64,000 nt of DNA from Devosia sp. Its GTDB lineage: Bacteria > Pseudomonadota > Alphaproteobacteria > Rhizobiales > Devosiaceae. Below the pieces are notes generated by a model. The model was not told the DNA's origin and made no database searches. It was given only the letters and a program-made list of their open reading frames with translations. Position numbers and translations under genes: made by a program. The stretch is taken from assembly GCF_017744655.1 (NCBI RefSeq), contig NZ_JAGIAW010000001.1, forward strand, positions 558,001 through 622,000, given 5' to 3'. Positions 17,092-27,008 of the stretch are shown one piece after another. Numbering within the stretch: position 1 is the stretch's first letter; every line of letters starts with the position of its first letter.

Positions 17092-18264
17092 ATGTCCGTT
17101 TTTGCCGGGGAGATGATGGAGCCTGCGCGGGCCGCCGTTCCGGCTGCCGGCGCCAATGCCATTGCGCTTGTGGCGCGACAGGTTTCGGGCGACGAATGGG
17201 ACAGGCTCATTGGTGGCTTCGATGAAGTCTGCCAGGAACAGATGCATGCCTTTGCCTCCACCCGCTGGCCGGACGTGAGCCAGGAGCCCGTGGTCTTTCA
17301 GCGCGGCAACACGGTTGTGGGCGGTGCATTGGTCATGATTCAGCCTTTGCCGTTGCGGCTGAGCAAGATGGCCGTGGTGAAATGGGCGCCCATGCTGGCT
17401 TCGGCCAATGGGCCGGATGCCGATGCGCTGCGCTCGGCCATGGTCGAGCGTCTCGTCGAGGACTATGCCGAAAAGCGCGGCATGATGCTGTCGGTGCTGC
17501 TGCACGCCTCGCCCGGGGAGATCAACCGCGGCTATCTGGCGCTGCGCCAGCGCGGATTCAGGCGCGGTTCGACGCTGCTTTTCCCCAATCGCTATCTGGT
17601 GCGGTTGCGTCTTTCGGACGACGAGTTGCGAAAAAGCTTTCATCAGACCTGGCGGCGGCAGCTCAACAAGGCTGAAAAGTCAGAACTTGAATTCGAATGG
17701 GCTCAAGGGGGCGATATCGAGGCGTTCAAGACGCTCTACGCCTCAATGACCGAGCGTAAGCAGTTTCCCGATCATTCGGCCTATGAAACGCTCGATGCGC
17801 TGATGGCGCTCGACGAGCCGTTGCGGCCGGAACTGTTTTTCGTACGCCACGAAGGCGAGACGGTGGCCGGCGCGCTGGTCTTCAAGGCCGGCGAGCGGGC
17901 CGTCTATCTCTATGGCGCGACCAATGACAAGGCTTTGCCCTTGCGGGCCGGCTATTTCCTCCATTGGCACGTGATCCGCTGGCTGCGCGATCATACGCGC
18001 GCGCAATGGTATGATCTCGGTGGTACCGATGGTTTCCACGGGTTGCATCAGTTCAAGACCGGCATGGTGGGCACGGCGGGCGTGATCCGTCCTGTGCCGC
18101 CGGTGTTGAACTATGCCTCGTCGCCATGGGCGGGGTTTGTCGGCAATGCCGCTTTCACGGCGCGTGACGTGATCCAGCATACGCGGCGGCATCTCGATTG
18201 GCTGCGGAGCAGCAAGGCGCGGCCCGATCAGGCGCCGCATATCTGGGACGAGTATCTGCAATGA
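17092..18264 (+). CDS. FemAB-like GNAT-fold transferase
   Basis: 390 residues with two GNAT-like halves as in FemABX peptidyltransferases and the related polysaccharide-linked proteins. Seen: WRRQLNKAEKSELEFEW (start of second half), LYASMTERKQF, GALVFKAGERAVYLYGAT and YDLGGTDGFHGLHQFKTG near the C-terminus, the usual FemAB end signature. Likely adds an aminoacyl or acyl group to a cell envelope precursor. Its stop overlaps the flippase start (ATGA), and a third GNAT gene follows, so this is a small envelope-modification cluster. Confidence 0.78.
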   Translation: MSVFAGEMMEPARAAVPAAGANAIALVARQVSGDEWDRLIGGFDEVCQEQMHAFASTRWPDVSQEPVVFQRGNTVVGGALVMIQPLPLRLSKMAVVKWAPMLASANGPDADALRSAMVERLVEDYAEKRGMMLSVLLHASPGEINRGYLALRQRGFRRGSTLLFPNRYLVRLRLSDDELRKSFHQTWRRQLNKAEKSELEFEWAQGGDIEAFKTLYASMTERKQFPDHSAYETLDALMALDEPLRPELFFVRHEGETVAGALVFKAGERAVYLYGATNDKALPLRAGYFLHWHVIRWLRDHTRAQWYDLGGTDGFHGLHQFKTGMVGTAGVIRPVPPVLNYASSPWAGFVGNAAFTARDVIQHTRRHLDWLRSSKARPDQAPHIWDEYLQ

Positions 18265-19583
18265 GCCTCGCCCGGAAACTGGCCTCGCAGTCGTCCATCA
18301 TCTTTGCCGCTCGCATTTTCGGGGCGGGCTTCATTTTCGTCGCCCAGGCGCTGATTGCGCGGTTGTGGGGGGCGGAGCTTTTGGGCGAGTTCCTGTTGGT
18401 TGTCGCCAGCGTCAATCTCGTCTCGGTGGTGATGCCGCTCGGCTATCACACCGTTGGCACCTATTTTGCTGCGGAATATCGGGCGCGGGGCAATCGGCAG
18501 CAATTGCTGGCCTTTCTCATGAGATCCTACGGTTTCGTGGCGCTGAGCTTTGCCGGGCTGATCATTATCGGGCCGATGCTGCTTGAAGCGATCGGGCAGG
18601 GGCAGGGCGCAGTGGCGCTGCACTTCGTGCCCTTCGCGCTGCTCACTCTGGGTACGGCCGTTGTCTATGTGAACAGCGCGACGCTGGTCGGGCTCAAGCG
18701 GCCTTTTGCCGGGTTCTTTGCCGACACGCTGCTGCGGCCGATGATCGTGCTGGCGTCCTTCCTTGTGGCGCTCGGCGTGGGTATCCCTCAGGCCGGCTTT
18801 ACCCAGATGCTCTGGTGTATCGGCGTCGGCTATGTGGTCGTATCGCTGGTACAGTTCGGCTTTGTGGTGACGGCCCTGCCGAAGATTCCGCTCGGCGAGG
18901 GTTCTCAGACTGCCGAAACTCGGCGCTGGTGGCGCTTTGCGCTGCCATGGGTGGTGATCAGCCTTGCCACCGATTTCTTCTTCGACATCGATCTCCTATT
19001 GCTCAGCCAGCAGCTCGGCCGTGACGAATTGGCCATTTTCGGCGTTTGCACACGCATCTTCTCGCTCGTGTCCTTCGGCGTGGCGGCGGTCTATGCCGTG
19101 ACCATGCCCGACATGTTCGAGAGCGAGGCCAAAGCCGATCGCGACGAATTCAACCGCAAGGTCGGCGAGGCCAATGTGGTGGCGAGCGGGGTGGCGCTGC
19201 TGTTGTTCTGCGTGGCGCTGGTGGGGGCGCCGATTGCACTGATGCTGTTTGGGCCCGAATTTTCGGCCGGAGCGATGCCGCTAGCGATTCTGTGCCTATC
19301 GCTGGTGGTGCGTTCGGCCATGGGGCCGGCTTCGATCGTGCTGTCGATCCATGATCGGCCCTGGGCGAGCCTACCGGCTATTGCACTGGGGATTTTCGCG
19401 CTGTTCGTCGGGAATTTGCTGCTGGTGCCGAGCTTTGGGCTTGTCGGCGCCTCGCTGGCCGCGATCTTCGCCATCAGCATCTGGTCGGTCGCGCTATGGC
19501 TGACGGCGCTGCATACTGCACATGTGGATGTGTCGATCCTGCAGTGGTTCCGCTCGCGGCGGCGCGTGGTGGCGGCAGAGTAG
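18261..19583 (+). CDS. Polysaccharide/lipid flippase (MOP superfamily)
   Basis: 440 residues with about 12-14 membrane segments, Wzx/RfbX-like member of the MVF/PST flippase group; the N-terminus SLARKLASQSSIIFAARIF and internal paired hydrophobic hairpins are typical. It would move undecaprenyl-linked glycans or similar lipids across the inner membrane. ATG at 18261 overlaps the FemAB-like stop by 4 bp; the longer in-frame start at 18198 lies within that gene. Ends 6 bp from a convergent GNAT gene. Confidence 0.85.
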   Translation: MSLARKLASQSSIIFAARIFGAGFIFVAQALIARLWGAELLGEFLLVVASVNLVSVVMPLGYHTVGTYFAAEYRARGNRQQLLAFLMRSYGFVALSFAGLIIIGPMLLEAIGQGQGAVALHFVPFALLTLGTAVVYVNSATLVGLKRPFAGFFADTLLRPMIVLASFLVALGVGIPQAGFTQMLWCIGVGYVVVSLVQFGFVVTALPKIPLGEGSQTAETRRWWRFALPWVVISLATDFFFDIDLLLLSQQLGRDELAIFGVCTRIFSLVSFGVAAVYAVTMPDMFESEAKADRDEFNRKVGEANVVASGVALLLFCVALVGAPIALMLFGPEFSAGAMPLAILCLSLVVRSAMGPASIVLSIHDRPWASLPAIALGIFALFVGNLLLVPSFGLVGASLAAIFAISIWSVALWLTALHTAHVDVSILQWFRSRRRVVAAE

Positions 19584-19589
19584 GGGCGC

Positions 19590-20156
19590 TCAGGCCCCTA
19601 CGAGACCTTTCAGCCGATTCTTGAGGCGTCCGAGGCGGCCAATGTTGACGCCGCTGTCATAGCCTTCCTCTTCCTTGGTGTAGAACTTTTCGATCAGCAG
19701 GTAATCCTGCCCGAAGATGTGCTGCTCGAGGAGAACCGTCTCGCGGTAGCCGTAGCGCTTGAGCAGCATGCGGGCGACCTCGTTTTCGGGGCGCACAAAG
19801 GTGAATGCCTTGTGGAAGCGCTTCTTGTCCCAATGCTCGTCGAAGGCGCGCATGCCGAACATGCCGAGCTTGGTCTGGCGGTGCGAGGGGAACACCCAGC
19901 TCCAGTAGCGGAAGACGGCGCCGCATTCGGGGCCGGAGACCATGGCGCCGCCCGGCACGCCATCGGCGCACATGATCATGATGTGCCAGGGATCGATGGC
20001 CAAGAGGTTGTGGAGAAAGGTCTTGTTGAGGCGCCCCATTTCATGGGCCTTAAAACGGTCGCTATAGTGCGGCGAGGTCGCGATCACATCCATGAGCTCG
20101 GCATGGATCAGCGGCACATCCTCGGGCTTGGCGGCACGGATGGTCATTTCGGCCAT
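19590..20156 (-). CDS. GNAT-like acetyltransferase family protein
   Basis: 188 residues, starting at ATG 20156 after GGGAG. The N-terminus MTIRAAKPEDVPLIHAEL is a typical GNAT first strand and helix, and the segment FTFVRPENEVARMLLKRYGYRETVLLEQ gives the C-terminal helix-strand end. The usual Q/RxxGxG loop is poorly conserved, so it may have lost or altered acetyl-CoA binding. The substrate is unknown. Convergent with the flippase. Confidence 0.65.
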   Translation of the reverse strand: MAEMTIRAAKPEDVPLIHAELMDVIATSPHYSDRFKAHEMGRLNKTFLHNLLAIDPWHIMIMCADGVPGGAMVSGPECGAVFRYWSWVFPSHRQTKLGMFGMRAFDEHWDKKRFHKAFTFVRPENEVARMLLKRYGYRETVLLEQHIFGQDYLLIEKFYTKEEEGYDSGVNIGRLGRLKNRLKGLVGA

Positions 20157-20307
20157 GGATCGCTCCCTTGCGCAAATCTGCGCCATTTAGTCTAGCGCGA
20201 GGCCGTTAATGACCCGTGGCCTAACACTTCAGTCGTATCGTCAAGGGCTTGCGGCGGATAGATCGGCTCATTAGAACGGGTCCCGGGAGAGACCAGGGAG
20301 GATGACA

Positions 20308-22263
20308 ATGAGCGAAGAGCTCTTGTTCCAGCCAAGTGCGGCCGCGATTGCACACACCCAGACGACGGGCGAGCAGTACGCTGCGCAATATGAGCGGTCA
20401 TTCACAGATCCGAATGGATTCTGGGCAGAACAGGCCAAGCGCCTCGATTGGGTGACCTTTCCCAAGACCATCAAGAATACGACGTTCGAATATCCTGATG
20501 TGTCGATCAAGTGGTTTGAGGACGGGGTTCTGAACGTTGCCGCCAATTGCATCGACCGGCATCTGGCCGAGCACGGCGACGATATCGCGATCATCTGGGA
20601 GCCGGACAATCCGGCCGATGAGGCGGAATATATCAGCTATCGCAAGCTGCACGAGAAAGTGTGCCGCTGCGCCAATGTGCTGAAGTCGCTGGGCGTCAAA
20701 AAGGGCGACCGCGTCACCATCTATCTGCCGATGATTCCGCAGGCTGCCTATGCCATGCTCGCCTGCGCCCGCATCGGCGCGGTGCATTCGGTGGTTTTCG
20801 GCGGTTTTTCGCCGGACGCGCTGGCCGGCCGCATCAATGACTGCGATTCCGAGGTCGTCATCACGGCCGACGAAGGCCGTCGTGGCGGCAAGACCGTGCC
20901 GCTCAAGGCCAATGTCGACAAGGCGCTGCAGGATTGCCCCGGCGTGCGCAAGGTTCTCGTCGTGCACAATACCGGCGGCGATGTGCCGATGAAGGGTTCG
21001 CGCGACGTTTGGTGGCACGAGGCTGCCGCGGGTGTCGAGCCGTTCCACGAACCCGAGCCGATGAATGCGGAAGACCCGCTGTTTATCCTCTATACATCAG
21101 GTTCGACCGGCAAGCCCAAGGGCGTGCTCCATACCCAGGGCGGCTATCTCACCTATGCGTCGCTGACCCACGAAAAGACTTTTGACTACAAGCGTGGCGA
21201 AGTCTTCTGGTGCACGGCCGACGTTGGTTGGGTCACCGGGCACAGCTATATCGTCTATGGGCCGCTGGCCAATGGCGCGACGACGCTGATGTTCGAGGGC
21301 ATTCCCTCTTGGCCTGATGCCAGCCGTTTCTGGCAGGTGGTCGAGCGCCACAAGGTCAATATCTTCCACACGGCTCCCACGGCCATTCGTGCGCTAATGG
21401 GGGCCGGTTCGGATTTCGTCGACAAGTTCGAAATGCCGAGCCTGCGCTTGTTGGGCACGGTGGGCGAGCCGATCAATCCCGAAGCCTGGCTCTGGTATTC
21501 CAAGCATGTGGGCAAGGATCGCTGCGGCATTGTCGACTGCTGGTGGCAGACGGAAACCGGCGGTCACATGATCGCCCCGTTCCCGGGCGCTTTCCCGGTC
21601 AAGCCGGGTTCGGCGACAAAGCCGTTCTTCGGCGTGCAGCCTGTCGTACTGTCGCCCGAAGGCGTAGTGCAAAGCCAGACCAAGGCCGAGGGCGTTCTTG
21701 CCATTGCCGATAGCTGGCCGGGGCAGATGCGCTCGATCTATGGTGATCACCAGCGCTTCATCGAGACCTATTTCACCCAGTACAAGGGCTACTATTTCAC
21801 CGGCGACGGCTGCCGGCGCGATAGCGATGGCTACTATTGGATCACCGGCCGCGTCGACGACGTGCTCAACGTGTCCGGCCACCGGCTGGGCACGGCGGAA
21901 GTCGAAAGCGCACTCGTGGCGCATCCGAAAGTCAGCGAAGCGGCCGTGGTCGGCTATCCGCACGACATCAAGGGGCAGGGCATCTATTGCTATGTGACCC
22001 TGATGGCCGGCGAGAGCAGTTCTGACGAATTGCGGGCAGAGCTCAAGAGCTGGGTGCGCAAGGAAATCGGGCCGATTGCTACACCGGATCTGATCCAGTG
22101 GGCGCCGGGCTTGCCGAAGACCCGTTCGGGCAAGATCATGCGCCGTATTTTGCGAAAAGTGGCCGAGAACGATTTTGGGTCGCTGGGTGATACGTCGACG
22201 CTGGCCGATCCGGCTGTGGTCGATGACCTGATTGCGAACAGGCAAAACCGGGCCGCGGGCTGA
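20308..22263 (+). CDS. acs: Acetyl-CoA synthetase (AMP-forming)
   Basis: 651 residues, standard length. Activates acetate to acetyl-CoA via acetyl-AMP. Seen: P-loop-like A3 motif [40 protein letters not shown], and the C-terminal catalytic lysine in [15 protein letters not shown], the site inactivated by acetylation in other bacteria. Start taken at 20308 because GGGAGG (20296-20301) is directly adjacent to an in-frame ATG at 20302. Followed by a terminator and a palindromic repeat. Confidence 0.97.
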   Translation: MSEELLFQPSAAAIAHTQTTGEQYAAQYERSFTDPNGFWAEQAKRLDWVTFPKTIKNTTFEYPDVSIKWFEDGVLNVAANCIDRHLAEHGDDIAIIWEPDNPADEAEYISYRKLHEKVCRCANVLKSLGVKKGDRVTIYLPMIPQAAYAMLACARIGAVHSVVFGGFSPDALAGRINDCDSEVVITADEGRRGGKTVPLKANVDKALQDCPGVRKVLVVHNTGGDVPMKGSRDVWWHEAAAGVEPFHEPEPMNAEDPLFILYTSGSTGKPKGVLHTQGGYLTYASLTHEKTFDYKRGEVFWCTADVGWVTGHSYIVYGPLANGATTLMFEGIPSWPDASRFWQVVERHKVNIFHTAPTAIRALMGAGSDFVDKFEMPSLRLLGTVGEPINPEAWLWYSKHVGKDRCGIVDCWWQTETGGHMIAPFPGAFPVKPGSATKPFFGVQPVVLSPEGVVQSQTKAEGVLAIADSWPGQMRSIYGDHQRFIETYFTQYKGYYFTGDGCRRDSDGYYWITGRVDDVLNVSGHRLGTAEVESALVAHPKVSEAAVVGYPHDIKGQGIYCYVTLMAGESSSDELRAELKSWVRKEIGPIATPDLIQWAPGLPKTRSGKIMRRILRKVAENDFGSLGDTSTLADPAVVDDLIANRQNRAAG

Positions 22264-22292
22264 GTTCTCTCGGATTTGCCACTACACACTAT

Positions 22293-22322
22293 GCCCTCGG
22301 GTTTGCCCGGGGGCTTTTTCTT
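22293..22322 (+). terminator. Terminator after acs
   Basis: GCCCTCGGG-TTTG-CCCGGGGGC followed by TTTTTCTTT. Confidence 0.88.
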
Positions 22323-22328
22323 TCACCG

Positions 22329-22401
22329 CGTCATTCCCGCGAAAGCGGGAATCTCCATCTCGCGCTGCAAACAGAGATTCCCGCTTTCGCGGGAATGACA
22401 C
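22329..22401. repeat. Intergenic palindromic repeat, family A
   Basis: Facing arms TCATTCCCGCGAAAGCGGGA and TCCCGCTTTCGCGGGAATGA, about 25 bp apart. Nearly identical arms occur at 28252-28320. Confidence 0.9.
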
Positions 22402-22495
22402 CGTGGGTGGGTCAGGCACTCCGATATCTCAGTCATTGTCTCGCCCGCTTTTCGTGGCCACTCTGCGCGACAGATTCGCCCGCCGGAGTCCCGTT

Positions 22496-23578
22496 TTGCG
22501 CCCGATATTCGCCGCTGCCTTCGCATGCCTTGCCTTTGCTATGCCCGTTCAAGCTGCCACGCTGGAGCAAATGGCGGGGCAGATGATCGTCATCGGCTTT
22601 GAAGGTGACAGCGCGGACGATACGAGCGTCAAGGCGCTGAGTGATGAGTTGGCGGCTGGCCGGCTCGGTGGCGTCATGTATCTCAAGAAGAATGTGGCCA
22701 ATCTCGAAGCGGTTGCCGCCATGAACGCTGCCTTCCGTGCGGCCTCGCCGGACCTGCCGCCCTTCATCACGATCGACCAGGAAGGCGGCGCGGTCGAGCG
22801 GCTGACCAAGGATGTCGGTTTTACCGAGATCCCCAATGCTGCGACCATTGCCGCGCGCGATACGCCGGAAGAGGCAGAAGCGGTCTATGGCGACATGGCC
22901 AAGGGCATTGCGGCGCAGGGTTTTACCGTCAATTTCGGGCCGGTGGCCGATCTCAATACCAATCCCAACAATCAGGTGATTGCTAAGTTTGGCCGCGCCT
23001 ATGGGGCCAATCCCGCCACCGTCATCGACTACGATCGCGCCTTCATCGAGGGCCATCACAAGGCAGGCCTCGCGACTGCGCTGAAGCATTTTCCGGGGCA
23101 TGGATCGTCGACCGCAGATAGCCATGAAGGCTTTGTCGACATCACCAAGACCTGGTCGCCGGACGAGCTAAAACCCTATCAGGAGCTGATTTCCGAGGGT
23201 ATCGTCGACATGGTCATGGTCGGCCATCTCTATCACGCCGACTATGCCGACGATGATGGTCAGACTCCATCCTCGCTGTCGGCGCGCTGGATCGACGGCG
23301 TGTTGCGCACCGATCTTGGCTTTGATGGCGTGGTCATCAGCGACGACCTCGAAATGGGCGCCATTCGCGATCATTTCACGCTCGAAGAGACGGTGGTCGA
23401 GGGCGTGAAGGCGGGGATGGACATCCTGCTCTTTTCCAACACTGCCTATCAGCGGCCGACGCTGTCGCGCGAGGTTCTGGATATTCTCGTCAAGCAGGCT
23501 GAAGCCGATCCTGACTTCGCTGCGCGGATCGAACAGAGCTACAACCGTATTGTTGCCCTGAAGCAGCGGCTGGAATAG
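22496..23578 (+). CDS. GH3 beta-N-acetylhexosaminidase (NagZ-like), exported
   Basis: 360 residues. Family 3 glycosidase: KHFPGHGSSTADSHEGF carries the NagZ catalytic His-Asp loop, and VVISDDLEMGAI holds the aspartate nucleophile; TIDQEGGAVERL is the substrate loop. NagZ releases GlcNAc from peptidoglycan fragments. A signal peptide is visible (AAAFACLAFAMPVQA, cleavage before ATLE), unlike cytosolic NagZ of E. coli. TTG at 22496 was chosen since GGAG (22485-22488) is well placed; an in-frame GTG at 22454 would give a longer signal peptide. The open frame further upstream runs through a repeat. Confidence 0.88.
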   Translation: MRPIFAAAFACLAFAMPVQAATLEQMAGQMIVIGFEGDSADDTSVKALSDELAAGRLGGVMYLKKNVANLEAVAAMNAAFRAASPDLPPFITIDQEGGAVERLTKDVGFTEIPNAATIAARDTPEEAEAVYGDMAKGIAAQGFTVNFGPVADLNTNPNNQVIAKFGRAYGANPATVIDYDRAFIEGHHKAGLATALKHFPGHGSSTADSHEGFVDITKTWSPDELKPYQELISEGIVDMVMVGHLYHADYADDDGQTPSSLSARWIDGVLRTDLGFDGVVISDDLEMGAIRDHFTLEETVVEGVKAGMDILLFSNTAYQRPTLSREVLDILVKQAEADPDFAARIEQSYNRIVALKQRLE

Positions 23579-23676
23579 CCGCAGCACGCGCTGGGCTTTC
23601 CACCTCTTTCTAACGAAGCCGGTTTCCTCCGTCGCGCTCCGAAGATAAAGTGCCGCAGTAACTTGGAGGCCGGGCA

Positions 23677-24477
23677 ATGACGGATGACCGCGAGGTGCGG
23701 CGCGTAAGGGCGTTGTTCCTGTCCGACGTGCATCTGGGCATGAAGCCCACCCGGGTGAAGCAGCTTATCGAATTTTTGCGCCTGCATGACGCCGAGACCA
23801 TTTATCTGGTCGGCGACATTCTCGATGGCTGGCGGCTGGCCAAGGCCTGGCACTGGCCGGAAGACTATAATGTCCTGACGCAGATACTGCTCGACAAGGC
23901 GACGGCCGGCACGCGGGTCATCTATCTGCCGGGCAATCACGACGAATTCCTGCGCGAATATCTCGGCACCTATTTCGGTGAGATCGAGCTTGTGGATCGC
24001 ACGATCCATACGTCGGCGACCGGGCGGACCTATCTCGTCATCCACGGCGACCAGTTCGATGTGGTGGTGATGAACGCCAAATGGCTCGCTCATGTAGGGG
24101 ATTGGGCCTACAACTTTGCGCTTCGCGTGAACATTGCCATCAACTGGGTGCGGCGTCGGCTGGGGCTGCAATATTGGTCGCTCAGTGCCTGGGCGAAGCA
24201 GAAGGTGAAGAACGCCGTCTCGGTCATTGGGCGCTTCGAAGAGGCGCTGGTGCATGAGGCCAAGGAGTCGGGTGTCCACGGCGTCATCTGCGGGCACATC
24301 CACTTTGCCGACATGCATGATCGCCTGGGCATCCACTACATCAATACCGGCGATTGGGTCGAAAGCTGCACGGCCGTGGCCGAGAATCACGATGGCGAGT
24401 TCGAACTCATCAAGTGGACCGAGATGGTGGTGGGCGAACCGCGCCGGGCGAAAATCCGGCGTCCGGTAACGGAATAG
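23677..24477 (+). CDS. LpxH-like calcineurin-type phosphoesterase
   Basis: 266 residues. Five metallophosphatase motifs: SDVHLG, GDILDGW, GNHDEF, IHGDQFD and CGHIHFAD, in the arrangement of UDP-2,3-diacylglucosamine diphosphatase. Genes of this type are usually annotated as LpxH family in alphaproteobacteria, although many of these organisms also use LpxI for lipid A, so the substrate is open. A glycosyltransferase gene follows by 90 bp on the same strand, and the pair may act together on an envelope lipid. Confidence 0.82.
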   Translation: MTDDREVRRVRALFLSDVHLGMKPTRVKQLIEFLRLHDAETIYLVGDILDGWRLAKAWHWPEDYNVLTQILLDKATAGTRVIYLPGNHDEFLREYLGTYFGEIELVDRTIHTSATGRTYLVIHGDQFDVVVMNAKWLAHVGDWAYNFALRVNIAINWVRRRLGLQYWSLSAWAKQKVKNAVSVIGRFEEALVHEAKESGVHGVICGHIHFADMHDRLGIHYINTGDWVESCTAVAENHDGEFELIKWTEMVVGEPRRAKIRRPVTE

Positions 24478-24567
24478 GCTGTCGCCGCTCCGTCGCATTA
24501 TCGTCATGGCAACGCAAATTGGCGGGAGCAGGCTGAACTGGCCTGAACTCAGCCACGCGGTGCCGCC

Positions 24568-25629
24568 ATGGCCAATACCGTTTCATTTCGGTCATCCCGT
24601 CGCATTGTCATCGTCACCGATGCCTGGCGCCCACAGATCAACGGCGTCGTCCGCACGCTCGAAAGCGTCGGCAAGGTTTTGCGCGAGTGGGGACATAGCG
24701 TTGATTATCTGACGCCGGAGGCATTCTGGACCGTGCCGGTGCCGACCTATCCAGAAATTCGTTTGTCATTGGCTTCGCGCCGGGCCGTGTTCCACCGGCT
24801 GGCGCATTCGCGGGCGCATCACATTCATATCGCGACCGAAGGCCCGCTGGGGCTGCTTGCCCGGCAATATTGCATCGAGCGCGGCAAGGGCTTCTCGACG
24901 AGTTTTCACACGCGCTTTCCCGAATATGTCTCGGCGCGCCTGCCGGTGCCGCAGGACTGGAGTTATGGGTATCTGCGCTGGTTCCACGAGCCCGCCGGCA
25001 ATACGCTGGTGCCAACGCCATCGCTGCGCGATGACCTTGCCGCGCGTGATTTTAAGCATTTAAGGCTGTGGGGGCGTGGCGTGGACATGGAGCGCTTCCA
25101 ACCCGGCAAGTCAGATGTTTTTGCCCATCTTCCGGGACCGCATCTGCTCTATGTGGGCCGGGTGGCCGCAGAGAAGAATATCGAAGCGTTTCTGGCGCTT
25201 GATGTCCCGGGAACGAAGATCGTCGTGGGCGATGGCCCGGATCGCGTCCGGCTCGAGAAGCTGCATCCTGATGTGATGTTCTGCGGGTATCGCCACGGTG
25301 ACGCGCTAGTGGAAGCCTATCAGGGTGCTGATGTCTTTGTGTTCCCGAGCCGCACGGACACGTTTGGCAATGTGATGACCGAGGCGCTGGCTTGTGGCAC
25401 GCCCGTCGCCGCCTATCCGGTGACCGGCCCCAAGGACATTCTGACGGACGGCCGAGCAGGGGCCCTGCACGCGGACCTTTCCGTGGCAGTGCGGCGGGCG
25501 CTGATGCTCGACCGGCGCGATGCGTCGGCGCATGCTCAGAATTTCACCTGGGCCGCCAGCGCGCGGCAGTTTCTCGATGGCCTCGTGCCTGCGACGGTGC
25601 GGTTGCCGCAACTGGCGGAAGCGATCTAG
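24568..25629 (+). CDS. Glycosyltransferase family 4 protein
   Basis: 353 residues with the GT-B fold. N-terminal glycine loop in VTDAWRPQINGVVRTLES, and the C-terminal nucleotide-sugar site VFPSRTDTFGNVMTEALACG (retaining E-x7-E type). Resembles alpha-mannosyl- or glucosyltransferases acting on lipid acceptors (MgtA/PimB-like). Next to the LpxH-like phosphatase; donor and acceptor are not predictable. Confidence 0.88.
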   Translation: MANTVSFRSSRRIVIVTDAWRPQINGVVRTLESVGKVLREWGHSVDYLTPEAFWTVPVPTYPEIRLSLASRRAVFHRLAHSRAHHIHIATEGPLGLLARQYCIERGKGFSTSFHTRFPEYVSARLPVPQDWSYGYLRWFHEPAGNTLVPTPSLRDDLAARDFKHLRLWGRGVDMERFQPGKSDVFAHLPGPHLLYVGRVAAEKNIEAFLALDVPGTKIVVGDGPDRVRLEKLHPDVMFCGYRHGDALVEAYQGADVFVFPSRTDTFGNVMTEALACGTPVAAYPVTGPKDILTDGRAGALHADLSVAVRRALMLDRRDASAHAQNFTWAASARQFLDGLVPATVRLPQLAEAI

Positions 25630-25718
25630 GCGTACCCGAAAGGACGCACCGCTTTAGAACGTTGCAGCTTGCCGCCATTTGGGTCTTGCATTGTGTGACA
25701 CTGCAAGGCACCAAGGGG

Positions 25719-25742
25719 CCCGGGGCGCTGATTTGCGCCCGG
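25719..25742 (+). other. Hairpin just before the first MFS gene
   Basis: CCGGGGCGC-TGATT-TGCGCCCGG; its 3' arm runs into the ribosome binding site GGAG of the gene starting at 25753. It could be the 3' end of the preceding transcript or modulate translation. Confidence 0.4.
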
Positions 25743-25752
25743 AGTCTTTTCC

Positions 25753-26964
25753 ATGTCTTCCGTTCTGTCGCGCCTCGATACACCCGAGGCGCGTGCATCG
25801 CTTTATCAATTCACCGTCTATCTTCCGGGCGCCGTGGCGTCGGTTTTTCTCGGCATCTGGTTGAGCCTGCATGGCATACCTGCCGACCAGATTGGCCTGA
25901 TCAACGCGCTGCCCATGCTGGGCTTGCTGCTTCTCAACATGGTTATCGGCCGCATAGCCGACCGCGCGGATGACTGGCGCACCGCCATCATTTCCATTTC
26001 GCTGGTTTCCGCGGTCATTCCTTTCGCGCTTTATTTCATGAGCGAGTTCTGGGGCATCCTGCTCATCTGGGCGCTGACGGCCATGTCCAATGGCTTGGTT
26101 CCGCCGATCATCGACGCAGCGACGGTGCGCATGACCAAGCGCAACGGCACGGATTTCGGCGCCGTGCGCGCCTGGGCGACGATCGGCTATGTGGTCGGCG
26201 CTGCCGGAATTGGTGGGCTCCTCACTGTTGTCGGGCCGGGCGCCTTCGTGACGCTCTATATCGCCATGACGGTGATCCGCGCCGTGCTCGGTTTTCTCCT
26301 GCCGCGCTTTCGGGCGCCGGCGCAGGAAGCGACCCTCGCCAATGTGCCGCAGGGCGCGCCGCTGCAGCGGGTCAAGCTGCGCGATTCGCTAAAGCCCTGG
26401 TTCGTGCTGCCGCTCGTCGCCTTTGCGCTGGTCAATGCCAGCAATGCGGTGATGGGTAGCTTTGGCGCGCTGCTCTGGCACCAGCAGGGGGTTCCCGATC
26501 ATTTCCTCGGCCCGCTGCTCGGCATTGCCGCTGTGGGTGAGGCAGTGCTGATGTTCGCCTGGCGCCGCTTCGGTGGACGGGTGACGGCGCGCAACATGAT
26601 CCTCGTCGCCTGCATGGCGGGGCTGCTCCGCTTCACTGTGCTCGCCTTCGCGCCGCCAGTGCAGGCGTTGTTCTTCCTGCAATTGCTGCATGCCTTCAGT
26701 TTTGGCATGGGCTATTTCGGGGTCGTGCATTTCATCGCCAACTGGACGCATGAATCCAACGCTGCCGAAGCGCAGGGTTTTGCCAATATGCTCAACCAGG
26801 GCGCGGCCATGGTCATGCTGGTCACGTTCGGTTGGCTGGTGGAATGGTTCGGGTCGCACGCCTTCTTTGCTTCGACCGTGACCTGCTCCGTCGGTATTGT
26901 CTGCGTATTGATTTCACTGCGTATGCGTCCACCCAAGGATGCGACGCGGCCAGCCGTTTCCTGA
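25753..26964 (+). CDS. MFS transporter, MFS_1-like (HcaT/LacY branch), copy 1
   Basis: 403 residues with about 12 membrane segments. Belongs to the MFS_1-like group (3-phenylpropionate transporter HcaT, nucleoside NupG and LacY relatives). Landmarks shared with the next gene: PADQIGLINALPMLGLLLLN, GRIADRADDWR (the loop 2-3 motif), FGAVRAWATIGYVVGAAG, and HFIANWTHESNAAEAQGF. Tandem with a paralogue 44 bp downstream. The substrate is unknown. Confidence 0.85.
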   Translation: MSSVLSRLDTPEARASLYQFTVYLPGAVASVFLGIWLSLHGIPADQIGLINALPMLGLLLLNMVIGRIADRADDWRTAIISISLVSAVIPFALYFMSEFWGILLIWALTAMSNGLVPPIIDAATVRMTKRNGTDFGAVRAWATIGYVVGAAGIGGLLTVVGPGAFVTLYIAMTVIRAVLGFLLPRFRAPAQEATLANVPQGAPLQRVKLRDSLKPWFVLPLVAFALVNASNAVMGSFGALLWHQQGVPDHFLGPLLGIAAVGEAVLMFAWRRFGGRVTARNMILVACMAGLLRFTVLAFAPPVQALFFLQLLHAFSFGMGYFGVVHFIANWTHESNAAEAQGFANMLNQGAAMVMLVTFGWLVEWFGSHAFFASTVTCSVGIVCVLISLRMRPPKDATRPAVS

Positions 26965-27008
26965 CGCGGGCACCCCGCCCGCCTTTCTCGTTTCCTCGGA
27001 TTGCTTGA

